From a virus, in IMG/VR virus record IMGVR_UViG_3300025769_000914, positions 1 through 22,713 of that record: DNA of 22,713 bases, one strand, 5' to 3'. Positions 7,824 to 15,890 of this stretch are shown here, piece after piece (positions within the stretch are counted from its first letter, which is position 1; each line of letters begins with the position of its first letter). The notes under the pieces were generated by a model. It did no database searches, was not told the DNA's origin, and saw nothing but the letters and a program-made list of their open reading frames with translations. Both the position numbers and the translations under genes were made by a program.

Positions 7824-8330
7824 TTAGTTTTGATTGTTTAATCGGTTAAATACTCTGTCTAATGTGTTTTGTGATCTCTGCATTCCGAAATTGTAAATTG
7901 GTTTCTTTTCGGTAGCAGCTTCTGGATTGTGGTTAATTGCTTCAGCAGCAGGTTCAGCAGAAAGTTTTTCCATTTTAGAAGATAACTCTTCTAGCTCTCT
8001 TTTGTAACCCATTTCGCTATCTAACATTTTTGCCATTTCAGCCATTTTAGCCTCCATTTCAGCAATCTTAGATGCAAACGCTTCTTCAGTAACATAACCT
8101 TCCATAAGTTGTGTTTCTTCTGTTTCTAGTTCAGCTTCTTCAGATAATTCTTCAGTAGCTTCTAATACAGATTCTTCAACTTCAGCAGCAGCCTCCACCT
8201 CTTCGGTAGGAGTTTCTTCTGTTACAGCTTCCAATTCAGTTGTCTCTTCGACTACTTTTTCTGGTTCTGCAATAGAGGACAGCTTCTGCAAGATTTCATT
8301 TAGAATTGTTGTTGCTTTTGGACTGTTCAT
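7824..8330 (-). CDS. Capsid scaffolding protein (168 aa)
   Basis: Internal assembly scaffold, inferred from composition and position. Residues ~22-75 are extremely Glu-rich (runs such as VEETTELEAVTEETPTEEVE). Residues ~78-128 form a likely coiled coil with KIAEMEAKMAEMAKMLDSEM. The C-terminal ~25 residues are basic and amphipathic (QRSQNTLDRVFNRLNNQN), like the capsid-binding tail of phage scaffolds. No enzymatic motif is visible. It lies immediately upstream of the major capsid gene and downstream of the protease and two small virion genes. A 54-nt gap without clear signals separates it from the gene before. Confidence 0.75.
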   Translation of the reverse strand: MNSPKATTILNEILQKLSSIAEPEKVVEETTELEAVTEETPTEEVEAAAEVEESVLEATEELSEEAELETEETQLMEGYVTEEAFASKIAEMEAKMAEMAKMLDSEMGYKRELEELSSKMEKLSAEPAAEAINHNPEAATEKKPIYNFGMQRSQNTLDRVFNRLNNQN

Positions 8331-8384
8331 TTTACGAATAATTTTAAGTAGTAATTGTTAATATGCTGTCTGTTCGATTTTTAA

Positions 8385-8858
8385 CTATGCTTTTTGCTGT
8401 ATAATAAACCATTCAGTTCCATTTCCCCAAACTTTTATGCCTTCATATGCTCTATTTAAGTCGAATGCATCGTTAGAACCATCTAATGTTTGAGAGCCGT
8501 AAGGTGTTAAATCTACGTGGGTTGAGTTAGAGAAACTAGAGTCGGTTATGATACGTTTAGTTCTATTTAGGTTCTTATCTAAAGTTAGATCTGGAAGTGT
8601 AAGTGTGGCTCTTCCGTTTCCGCCAACCCAACTAAGAACAATAAGCTCTGCTTCATCGTAAACTTCATTTCCTAAATCGTAAGTTCCACCAGCAACAACA
8701 CTTAAAGTTGTCGGCTCTAGATGATTTACAACAAATCGTTGCACATCTTCCAATGTTGTTTTCTTTGTTTCTGCAGATTGAACTAGAGCTATCTCTTCAG
8801 TTCCTGCAATGTTTATAGCTGTTACTGCTGTTAATTCTGATATTTTACTGTTTGCCAT
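8385..8858 (-). CDS. Putative head fibre / decoration protein (157 aa)
   Basis: The N-terminus MANSKISELTAVTAINIAGT then EEIALVQSAETKKTTLEDVQ (residues 1-40) is the SKISEL..L...L.GTEEI.lVq pattern found at the start of phage head or tail fibre proteins, where it probably mediates attachment. The remaining residues (~55-155) are beta-rich (YDLGNEVYDEAELIVLSWVG, GIKVWGNGTEWFIIQQKA). It sits between the protease and scaffold genes, so a surface head protein is more likely than a tail fibre. It overlaps the preceding stop by 1 nt (TAATG). Confidence 0.6.
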   Translation of the reverse strand: MANSKISELTAVTAINIAGTEEIALVQSAETKKTTLEDVQRFVVNHLEPTTLSVVAGGTYDLGNEVYDEAELIVLSWVGGNGRATLTLPDLTLDKNLNRTKRIITDSSFSNSTHVDLTPYGSQTLDGSNDAFDLNRAYEGIKVWGNGTEWFIIQQKA

Positions 8859-9109
8859 TATAAAGTTATTTTATCGTTGTTTTCTTGTAGTATAAAGTCT
8901 CCATTTTCTAGTAGTAGGTATGAATCACCGTTTGGTGGCGGATCAACTGGAGCTTCAGAAGGAGTTCCTGTTATGCTTCCTATTCCCTGTGCCTGCAAAC
9001 TTCCGTCACAGCACTTAGACGAATATGTTCGCCCATCGGCACATAAGCAGCCTCTTCTACCGCCCTTTCTACTGGTTCTGCTGTATGTATACCTTCTTCT
9101 GCTTTTCAT
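8858..9109 (-). CDS. Small Cys-rich virion-like protein (83 aa)
   Basis: Three parts are visible. A very basic start (MKSRRRYTYSRTSRKGGRRG) leads into a cysteine cluster CLCADGRTYSSKCCDGSLQA (C-x-C then CC, residues ~21-40). A Pro/Gly linker follows. The C-terminal stretch SYLLLENGDFILQENNDKIT contains two copies of a short LLxENGD-like unit. That repeat is familiar from the ends of phage head and tail surface proteins. The four Cys could bind metal or form disulphides. Head completion or decoration is inferred from its place between protease and head-fibre genes, with TAATG overlaps on both sides. Confidence 0.6.
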   Translation of the reverse strand: MKSRRRYTYSRTSRKGGRRGCLCADGRTYSSKCCDGSLQAQGIGSITGTPSEAPVDPPPNGDSYLLLENGDFILQENNDKITL

Positions 9110-10023
9110 TACTTATCTAGTGAGTTAATTTTAGATTCAGACCAGCTTAAAGCTGATTTTCCACCCCACGCATCGTACATCAGTTTACCACATCCGTCAG
9201 AATAGCCTTTAGAAGCCTTTAGATCGCCTTTATGGCGTGAAAGGTAGCTATACATCCTTTTGATGGTAGATACGCTTATAGCCTCTCTATTTGCTAACTG
9301 GGAGGCTCTACGTTTTCCTACAGCAGTTCCGCAGCTTCCCCAACCATTTTCTTCCGCCCATTCTAAGGCTCTTTTAGCATTGTTTGACACAGAGTCTGGA
9401 TAATCGCTATATGAGGCTAGATTAAGCATCCTAGATTCTAATGCGTCAGAAATCTCTTCTAATAGTGAGATAGCCTCTGGGCTATTTAATTCATCATCCT
9501 GACTCATCTCTACTCTGTCTGTAAAGTAACCTTCTATAGAGAATCCAGATACCTTGCCTGTCTTAACATAGTCTTCCCATACCTCATCATTATTTACCTT
9601 CATAGATACCATCCACGTACCTACTGGTAGATTCATTCCATACTTTCTGGATTTGTCGTGAGTTTCATCTTCTATGATCCAAGACTCTACTACAGATAAT
9701 CCGTGAAGGTCTGCCTGATGCTCTAGGGTAGATTTATTCTGGTTGCCTCGCATTAAAAATAATTCTGACGCCTGACGAACTGTATCATCCGAAAAGAAGA
9801 TATAGTATTCTTCATCCTCATTTTGGCGATAAATGTTCTTGTTTGGAATTAAAGCCGCACCCATAAGCACTCGCTTCTCCTCATCAACCTTAGCTAACTC
9901 TACCTTATCCTCTTTAGATAATGCGATAAACTTTTCCTCGATTGCTGGGCGGTCAACTATGCTGATCGCTTCTATTCCTGAAAGCATTGCTTCCTCATCA
10001 ATAATTAATTCTATTATTCTCAT
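9109..10023 (-). CDS. Prohead maturation protease, XkdF-like, with extra C-terminal domain (304 aa)
   Basis: Probable serine protease that processes scaffold and capsid. Residues ~50-170 match the XkdF-type pattern: MGAALIPNKNIYRQNEDEEY, YIFFSDDTVRQASELFL, STLEHQ with His102, VVESWIIEDETHDKSRKYGM, GTWMVSMKV, and SGFSIEGYF with Ser162. By analogy with HK97-type proteases the His and the Ser of GFSxxG would be catalytic, an inference. Residues ~203-304 form a separate module (YPDSVSNNAKRALEWAEENG, GSCGTAVGKRRASQLANREA, GCGKLMYDAWGGKSALSW) that I recall as an appended domain in other phage proteases or portals. The stop precedes the 83-aa start by a TAATG overlap; the start overlaps the tape measure end by 4 nt. 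Confidence 0.75.
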   Translation of the reverse strand: MRIIELIIDEEAMLSGIEAISIVDRPAIEEKFIALSKEDKVELAKVDEEKRVLMGAALIPNKNIYRQNEDEEYYIFFSDDTVRQASELFLMRGNQNKSTLEHQADLHGLSVVESWIIEDETHDKSRKYGMNLPVGTWMVSMKVNNDEVWEDYVKTGKVSGFSIEGYFTDRVEMSQDDELNSPEAISLLEEISDALESRMLNLASYSDYPDSVSNNAKRALEWAEENGWGSCGTAVGKRRASQLANREAISVSTIKRMYSYLSRHKGDLKASKGYSDGCGKLMYDAWGGKSALSWSESKINSLDK

Positions 10024-12323
10024 ATTCCTGCTGTGTTTACTATGTTTCTATCAAATTCTTGCTGATTGGTAACGTCTTTACCTACAACATATGCTTTTAT
10101 TGGTTCGTTTGTTTGTCCTGCTACGGTTTGCGCCAATTGATCTACAGAAGACGTACCTACTACGTTAAAATTGGGAGCTTGTACTGGTGCGCTCGCTGCT
10201 GAAGCCGAAACTCCATCGGTTTTACCACTACTTAATATATTTTTAGCTCTACTCACGGCACTTAGTAATGTTGTGATTTGCTGTATGTATGTTGCGGCTG
10301 CAATAAAAGGAGCTGCTGGACCCGTACCCTGCGATGCCTCTTGGGCTAATCTAAATCCTTGAATCATACTAACAGCGGTGTTAGTTGCTAATGCCGTTAG
10401 GGCTAATCCTTTCGCTAAGTCAGAACCTTCTTTCGCTAATGCAGCAGCAGCATCTAGCATATTTGCTGTTTCAGTAAAAACGCTTAATTTAGAGGCTAAA
10501 ACTACTCTATCTGTTTCCAGATTTATAGCAGCAGTTTCCTCTGCATAACTAGCATCTAAATTTTTCTTTTTCTGAATCAAAGCCTCATAAGCCTCTCCTT
10601 CAGCTTTAGCTAGACTTATTTTCTGATCTAAGGCATTACGCTCAAATTCATATTGTGAATCTAAAAGAGCTTGCTCTATCATTAACTGCTCGCTCCTTTC
10701 TTCGGAAGCTGATCTTTGAGCTTTTAGTCTATCTTGTATGCCTTTTATAGCCTCTAATCCAAAAGCGGATAAATCGTCAAGTATTTGTTGCTCTACAATT
10801 ATGTCTTGCATATTACCATAAGAATCTATAATACTCATAGTGGCATCTGCAAACGAATTTTTTATCTCATCTAAGGATTGCGAATACCTCTTATTAGCTT
10901 CGGTAGCTACTGAAACAAATTGATTAAGAATGTCACTCCTTCTTAAAGAAGCTTTATTTCTAATGTCTTGCTTTTCTTCTTCAGTCTTAGCCTCTAGGAG
11001 CAGTTCAGACTCTTTACTGTTTATTTGATCAAGAAGATTTTGTTTCCTAAGCTCAACACTTTCTATATATGCCTGATAACGAACTTTTTCTCTTTCGGTC
11101 TCATTTCTAGCGGCTAAATCTAATTCCCTTATAGCCTGCTTCTTTCTTATGTCTAAATTTTGTATTTCAGACTTTTTTAAGAATGTTTCTTCTTTCTTCA
11201 ATGCTTTTTCAGCATATCTATCAAAATCCTTTAACCTTAACTCATATGAGTTAAAATATTCTCTATTTGCAATTCTTAGTGACTTAGATCTAACTTTAGA
11301 GCCTTTATCCACCTCTAAATTGAACAATTGCTCAATTTCAATTTTTCGTCTAGTTAGTTGTAAGAATTTACTAGTAGCCGTAACAAACCCTTGTGAGCCT
11401 TCTCGGATAATCTTTTGACCATCTTCATTAACTGCGTTTAATCTAGCCTCTACAATAGCTATTTCTCTCCTAATGTTTAATAATTCTCCAAACTTAACTC
11501 TAAGCTCATTAACGGCTTCCACACCCTTTAATGTTCTTTCAGGATCAAATGTCTTATCGAAACCTTCTCTAATAGTTAATATAGCTCCTTCCTCAATAGC
11601 GTCTAATGCTTTAGCAAACATAGAAGCTGAATCAGCTAGAAGCATATTAGCATCAGCACCTAATTTTCCGATGTTTCCATATTTCTGTACTGCGCCAGTA
11701 AGTCTTTCAAATGACTTTATTTGCTTATCTATGCTTTCGGTTGCTTCGTCTATAGATTTCTGAAACTTACTAGCTTCTTTTGCTGATCCAGAGAAAAATG
11801 CGAATATTTTATCTCCATACGCTATTAAAAGCTGAACACCAATAAGTATACCACCAGTACCTAAGAGAGAATTAGCTAAGTTTCTAAGAGAAGTACCTAC
11901 ATTATCGCTAGTGTTTATAAGCGAACCAAATAAACTAGCTAACTGACCAACGTTATTCGCCACACCATTAAATCCAAATCTAAGGTCAGACGCTGCTCTT
12001 CCTGCTTCTTGTAGTATAGCATTATTTAGACCAACCTGTGTTCTAAACTGTTTAGTTCCTGCGCTTGCCTTTTTAGTAGACATTTCATATACAGCAGCAA
12101 TTTTACCTGCATTCTGCATTTCATAGTTGAGCTTCTTCTGTTGAGCAGCTGCTAACTTCTGTTCACCTCTAAGCGATGCCTGCTCAAATTTATTTTTATT
12201 GCTTTGCTCCGCTAGTACTCCAAATGATTTACTAAGGTTATCAGTACCCTTTTTTAGATCATTGACCCTAGCTTTAGCTTCACCAGACTCAACATTTATG
12301 CTAATTAGAATTTCTTGCGCCAT
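10020..12323 (-). CDS. Tape measure protein (767 aa)
   Basis: Longest tail gene, which sets tail length and is threaded through the tube. The N-terminus MAQEILISINVESGEAKARV then NDLKKGTDNLSKSFGVLAEQ is the usual tape measure opening. A hydrophobic, membrane-compatible segment lies at ~145-178 (LLGTGGILIGVQLLIAYGDK). Residues ~330-620 are long charged coiled coil. A second Ala/Leu/Ile-rich hydrophobic region covers ~645-705 (GLALTALATNTAVSMIQGFR). At about 0.15 nm per residue the tail would be roughly 115 nm. No lysozyme or peptidase domain is evident. It overlaps the 52-aa gene by 23 nt at its start and the protease gene by 4 nt at its end. Confidence 0.85.
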   Translation of the reverse strand: MAQEILISINVESGEAKARVNDLKKGTDNLSKSFGVLAEQSNKNKFEQASLRGEQKLAAAQQKKLNYEMQNAGKIAAVYEMSTKKASAGTKQFRTQVGLNNAILQEAGRAASDLRFGFNGVANNVGQLASLFGSLINTSDNVGTSLRNLANSLLGTGGILIGVQLLIAYGDKIFAFFSGSAKEASKFQKSIDEATESIDKQIKSFERLTGAVQKYGNIGKLGADANMLLADSASMFAKALDAIEEGAILTIREGFDKTFDPERTLKGVEAVNELRVKFGELLNIRREIAIVEARLNAVNEDGQKIIREGSQGFVTATSKFLQLTRRKIEIEQLFNLEVDKGSKVRSKSLRIANREYFNSYELRLKDFDRYAEKALKKEETFLKKSEIQNLDIRKKQAIRELDLAARNETEREKVRYQAYIESVELRKQNLLDQINSKESELLLEAKTEEEKQDIRNKASLRRSDILNQFVSVATEANKRYSQSLDEIKNSFADATMSIIDSYGNMQDIIVEQQILDDLSAFGLEAIKGIQDRLKAQRSASEERSEQLMIEQALLDSQYEFERNALDQKISLAKAEGEAYEALIQKKKNLDASYAEETAAINLETDRVVLASKLSVFTETANMLDAAAALAKEGSDLAKGLALTALATNTAVSMIQGFRLAQEASQGTGPAAPFIAAATYIQQITTLLSAVSRAKNILSSGKTDGVSASAASAPVQAPNFNVVGTSSVDQLAQTVAGQTNEPIKAYVVGKDVTNQQEFDRNIVNTAGI

Positions 12324-12459
12324 AGTAAGTACGTTTTAGTGTTTGTTTAAGTTCCTTTGCGTCTTTAACCGCCTTATACTTGCCTTTGGCAATATCTATA
12401 TTTTCTGATACACCGTACCATTCGTTGCTATTAAGTAGCTCTAGTATATTCTTTATCAT
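12301..12459 (-). CDS. Small unknown protein between tail-tip and tape measure genes (52 aa)
   Basis: An ATG at 12459 shares ATGA with the stop of the 762-aa gene and opens 52 codons: MIKNILELLNSNEWYGVSEN then IDIAKGKYKAVKDAKELKQT and a Tyr/Arg/Asn end. It is helical, Lys-rich and charged, with no membrane segment. It overlaps the tape measure start by 23 nt. The 4-nt coupled start and the coding-like composition make it a likely real gene. Position suggests a small tail-assembly factor, but nothing in the sequence proves that. Confidence 0.6.
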   Translation of the reverse strand: MIKNILELLNSNEWYGVSENIDIAKGKYKAVKDAKELKQTLKRTYYGARNSN

Positions 12460-14744
12460 TCTACTATTTCTTCTGCATTAAGGTTTATCAGTTCTAATGT
12501 TGACTTACCTGTTGTTAAATTTGTAGTTATAGAATTAATGCGATACACTACATCTTGTATCTTTAGTTGGTCGTTTAATTTGTAATGTATTAAGAAACTA
12601 GGCGGTAAGTATGCCTCGAACTTAAACATTCTTTTTGTCGGATCAAATACACTCTTAATGTAGTTTCTGTAGTATTTAGCAAATAATGAATTGTCTGTAT
12701 ATCCATCATCAACAGTAGTCCATTCATCTGGCTCTGATCCAAAGTTTAAACTGTATTCGGCTGGGTTAGATACTGTGCTATCTTCATTTCTATTTGAAGC
12801 TCTCCAATATCCTGTATATCTACCAGATGTCTCAAAGTTTGGGTTACTGTAGTTAAAAGGATTTGCCGAAGCATCAACTTTGAGTCCGTAGAATAGTAAT
12901 GGAGGCATATTTGTGGAGGTGTATCCCCCTTTTGGAGGTCTAATGTCGTTTAGGTCAGAATAGTCTGGGTCTTGTGGAGAAAAATCACCTCCTGCTGCAA
13001 AACCCCATTGTATATTTGTGTCAATTATTCTTTCATACTTCAACTTACCAAAAGGTAACTTAACTTCATACTTTTTGCCAAGGAATAATGTTGGATATAA
13101 ATTCTGAACTTCTAGTACTGAATCGCCAAAAGTCTTTCCGAACAAATTAGTGTGATTTTCCATCAGTAGTGTGTCTGATTCCTTAAACTTAAACTCTATT
13201 TCTGAAAATGGAACAGAAGTATTTACTACGTGACTAGAAACATCTATATACTTACTAACGTCAATTATTCCTTTAGATTGATTGTTTACAGCATCAGCAT
13301 AGTAATCGTCTAGCGTTATACATTTTATTACTGGTGTTGTTGCATTGTATTCTGGATCGTTCTCGTCATCAATATAATAAGCTGTCAAATTAAACATCTT
13401 AAACATTCCCGTTAAGAAATCTAAAATCTTTATATCAGGAAGATGCTCCCTTACTGACAGGATTATGTTTAATGTAGCTATATCATCAAAATTAATTCCA
13501 GTATTATCATCATCAGCCTTATAAACGTCTCTAATTAATCCTCCGAATGAGGGCTGAAGCACCTCAACACTCACTTCAGTTCCAGCCATAGGATTCTTTG
13601 ATGAAATCTCTACTTCATACACTAAGTCTGGATCACCTTCAGTTCTCGGAGTAAAGGAATAGTCTCCCTGTATATCATTAGTTCCGTCTATACTAAAAAC
13701 AACCTCTCCTGTGCTTTTATCTATTAGCTTAATAGAATATTCAGCTCCTTGATGTACATCAGAGGCACTACCTTTGATTCTTATATTATAATATTGTTGA
13801 CCAACATAAGAGCCTGTTTCCTGACCTATTCTTAATTCAGAACCAGATACTGTAAACCAAGGAATGTCCGCATTATCATCAGGGTGGGTAGTGTATTGAG
13901 TTGCAATTGTCTTGTATGGATATTCATCAGACCCTTCATCACCGAAAATATTACCAGCTGAATTGCTTAACCATAGGTACAAATTGGATATTGCATCATT
14001 ATGTTTAGAGAAGAAATCTTTAGTACCTTCCGAGTCGTTAGGTATTAATGTTATCCCATACTTAGACTCAATAGCCTTTATGATGTGGTATACCTTTATA
14101 GCAGGTTTTAGGTCGTGATTAGTTACACCTCTTTTGAAATACCTATCAGTATCTCCTGTTATAGGATCAGGTCTATATAGGTTTCCCTCAAAGTTATTGT
14201 TATCGTTGTTAGCTAATGTGCTATCATAGAATAACCTTTTTTTCGATGTAATTAACGGGTATATGAGTGCTGAAGCATCCCCATCAACCTCTAGCCCATC
14301 GCCAGCTATGTAAGCTCCAACACCAGCATAAGAATATTCGTGATCGAATGATTGTAAGTCTAGGGCAATCAATTTATCATCGCCAAATAAATCAGTTAAT
14401 GATACAGTATTTCCAAAGAAGGTAACGTTATAGGTATGCGGAACATTATTCTTCATATTAACGCCATTTAAGAATATCTTACCCTTCTTAAATAGTAAGC
14501 TATTTATAAATATTTTAGCTTCGTGACGTACCCTACCATCAAATCCACCAGATATATTGAAGTTATAGAAGTGTTTGAATATCTTGTTATTTTCAGCAGA
14601 GGCTGGTAAAGCAAACGACTGACTGTAATCGGTAAAAACTTTGCTTATATCTTTAGCATCCTGAATCGAAGATGTTACCTCTATACTCTCGTCTTTGAAC
14701 AGATCAATTCTTTGATCCTCTATATATATCTGTACTTCTCTCAT
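12456..14744 (-). CDS. Large tail structural protein, probable baseplate/tail-tip component (762 aa)
   Basis: The N-terminus (MREVQIYIEDQRIDLFKDES, then DISKVFTDYSQSFALPASAE, NNKIFKHFYNFN) is a module I associate with large structural proteins of Bacteroidetes phages. A central region contains SVREHLPDIKILDFLTGMFK and MFNLTAYYIDDEND (~residues 425-460), which resembles the hub part of tail-associated proteins. The C-terminal ~60 residues (LIHYKLNDQLKIQDVVYRIN, SITTNLTTGKSTLELINLNA) are beta-rich. By size it is a tip or hub candidate (Tal-like), but it precedes the tape measure. It is coupled to the 373-aa gene upstream by TAATG and to the 52-aa gene downstream by ATGA. Confidence 0.6.
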   Translation of the reverse strand: MREVQIYIEDQRIDLFKDESIEVTSSIQDAKDISKVFTDYSQSFALPASAENNKIFKHFYNFNISGGFDGRVRHEAKIFINSLLFKKGKIFLNGVNMKNNVPHTYNVTFFGNTVSLTDLFGDDKLIALDLQSFDHEYSYAGVGAYIAGDGLEVDGDASALIYPLITSKKRLFYDSTLANNDNNNFEGNLYRPDPITGDTDRYFKRGVTNHDLKPAIKVYHIIKAIESKYGITLIPNDSEGTKDFFSKHNDAISNLYLWLSNSAGNIFGDEGSDEYPYKTIATQYTTHPDDNADIPWFTVSGSELRIGQETGSYVGQQYYNIRIKGSASDVHQGAEYSIKLIDKSTGEVVFSIDGTNDIQGDYSFTPRTEGDPDLVYEVEISSKNPMAGTEVSVEVLQPSFGGLIRDVYKADDDNTGINFDDIATLNIILSVREHLPDIKILDFLTGMFKMFNLTAYYIDDENDPEYNATTPVIKCITLDDYYADAVNNQSKGIIDVSKYIDVSSHVVNTSVPFSEIEFKFKESDTLLMENHTNLFGKTFGDSVLEVQNLYPTLFLGKKYEVKLPFGKLKYERIIDTNIQWGFAAGGDFSPQDPDYSDLNDIRPPKGGYTSTNMPPLLFYGLKVDASANPFNYSNPNFETSGRYTGYWRASNRNEDSTVSNPAEYSLNFGSEPDEWTTVDDGYTDNSLFAKYYRNYIKSVFDPTKRMFKFEAYLPPSFLIHYKLNDQLKIQDVVYRINSITTNLTTGKSTLELINLNAEEIVE

Positions 14745-15865
14745 TAACGAATGCTTTGTATAAATTCAGAATCCATTTCAAACTGTAGTTCGTAATTGAT
14801 AAGTTTATCGTCTCTCTTTGTTTTGAAGTCTAGTGAATTAGTAACCACACTTATCGGTATAGCTAGATTAGCTGCTGGATTGGTTGGACTAAGCTTAAAG
14901 TTATCGTGAATATATACATACTCCGAAACTAGCAGTTGCTTCATAACCTCATTATAACTCTCATCAATAAATCCAGTATTCATTGTGATAGATTCTCTAC
15001 CCTGATTCTCTAAGTATACTCTCTGGTGATCCGATATATTGTATGAAGCTCCTGTTGCGCCAATAGAAAGCGTATTCTTTTTATACTGCTCTCTCTGTGA
15101 AGATATACTGTCCCTACGTTTGGCGAAGAACCATATATCCTGCATTACACCAAATTTGTTAATAAACGACACTTTATGCGGTGTATTCTTGCACTCATCT
15201 ATACATTTGACTTCAATGCTTTTTGTCAATCCACTAGACGTAGCATACTCTATAGCTGTTATTCCATCTATTATTTGAGCAACGTCTGTTGAGTCTTCTG
15301 GATTCGCAGCTAATGAAGCTGTTTTATCTATTGTTATAACAGTTCCAGAGGGATTTAAATGTATGCTTTGAGCCACAGTATAAGGAGTGACGCTACCAGT
15401 AGCTGAATCGGTAGCAGGAGATTCAGCTTCATAAGAGGCATAGCTAATCTTAGTTACACCATCCTCGCCTCTAGTATAAAATGGTATTGTTAGGGGAGCG
15501 CCACATAGATTATGAACTACATTATTTGAAACTAACAAATCTTTAGATAGCTGTGGATTTATGCCATCTTCTAATTCACCATATCCCCTAAAAGCAATAG
15601 CGTCTACGACATAAAAATCTTCAGTATCGTCATCATAAGTCCTAGTGACTTTATAGTGAACCCATTTAGTTTGTTTTAGACTGCCATAATCACCATTAAA
15701 CTCTATTGTGATATGGTCTTTTATGAGTTCAGAAATCTCAAATACAATCGATGTTTCTGTAGACAATCTAGTTTTAGTTAACGTATAGTTAGGTGTGTCT
15801 GGAATAGCCTCTATGCTCCCTCCATAAACGTATAATTCTAACTTAGCTTTTGTTAATTCTGCCAT
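14744..15865 (-). CDS. Tail/baseplate structural protein, unassigned (373 aa)
   Basis: Begins MAELTKAKLELYVYGGSIEA and has an extended beta-rich first third (SIVFEISELIKDHITIEFNG, KWVHYKVTRTYDDDTEDFYV). A Ser/Thr/Ala-rich linker lies near residue 150 (YEAESPATDSATGSVTPYTV). A Cys-containing segment (IEVKCIDECKNTPHKVSFIN, KFGVMQDIWFFAKRRDSISS) covers residues ~217-257. The end contains FKTKRDDKLINYELQFEMDS. I recall similar proteins in flavobacterial phage tail modules without a defined role. A distal tail (Dit-like) part is possible because it neighbours the large 762-aa protein, but no diagnostic motif supports that. Confidence 0.55.
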   Translation of the reverse strand: MAELTKAKLELYVYGGSIEAIPDTPNYTLTKTRLSTETSIVFEISELIKDHITIEFNGDYGSLKQTKWVHYKVTRTYDDDTEDFYVVDAIAFRGYGELEDGINPQLSKDLLVSNNVVHNLCGAPLTIPFYTRGEDGVTKISYASYEAESPATDSATGSVTPYTVAQSIHLNPSGTVITIDKTASLAANPEDSTDVAQIIDGITAIEYATSSGLTKSIEVKCIDECKNTPHKVSFINKFGVMQDIWFFAKRRDSISSQREQYKKNTLSIGATGASYNISDHQRVYLENQGRESITMNTGFIDESYNEVMKQLLVSEYVYIHDNFKLSPTNPAANLAIPISVVTNSLDFKTKRDDKLINYELQFEMDSEFIQSIR

Positions 15866-15890
15866 TTTTATTATATTAGTAGGTAAAACT

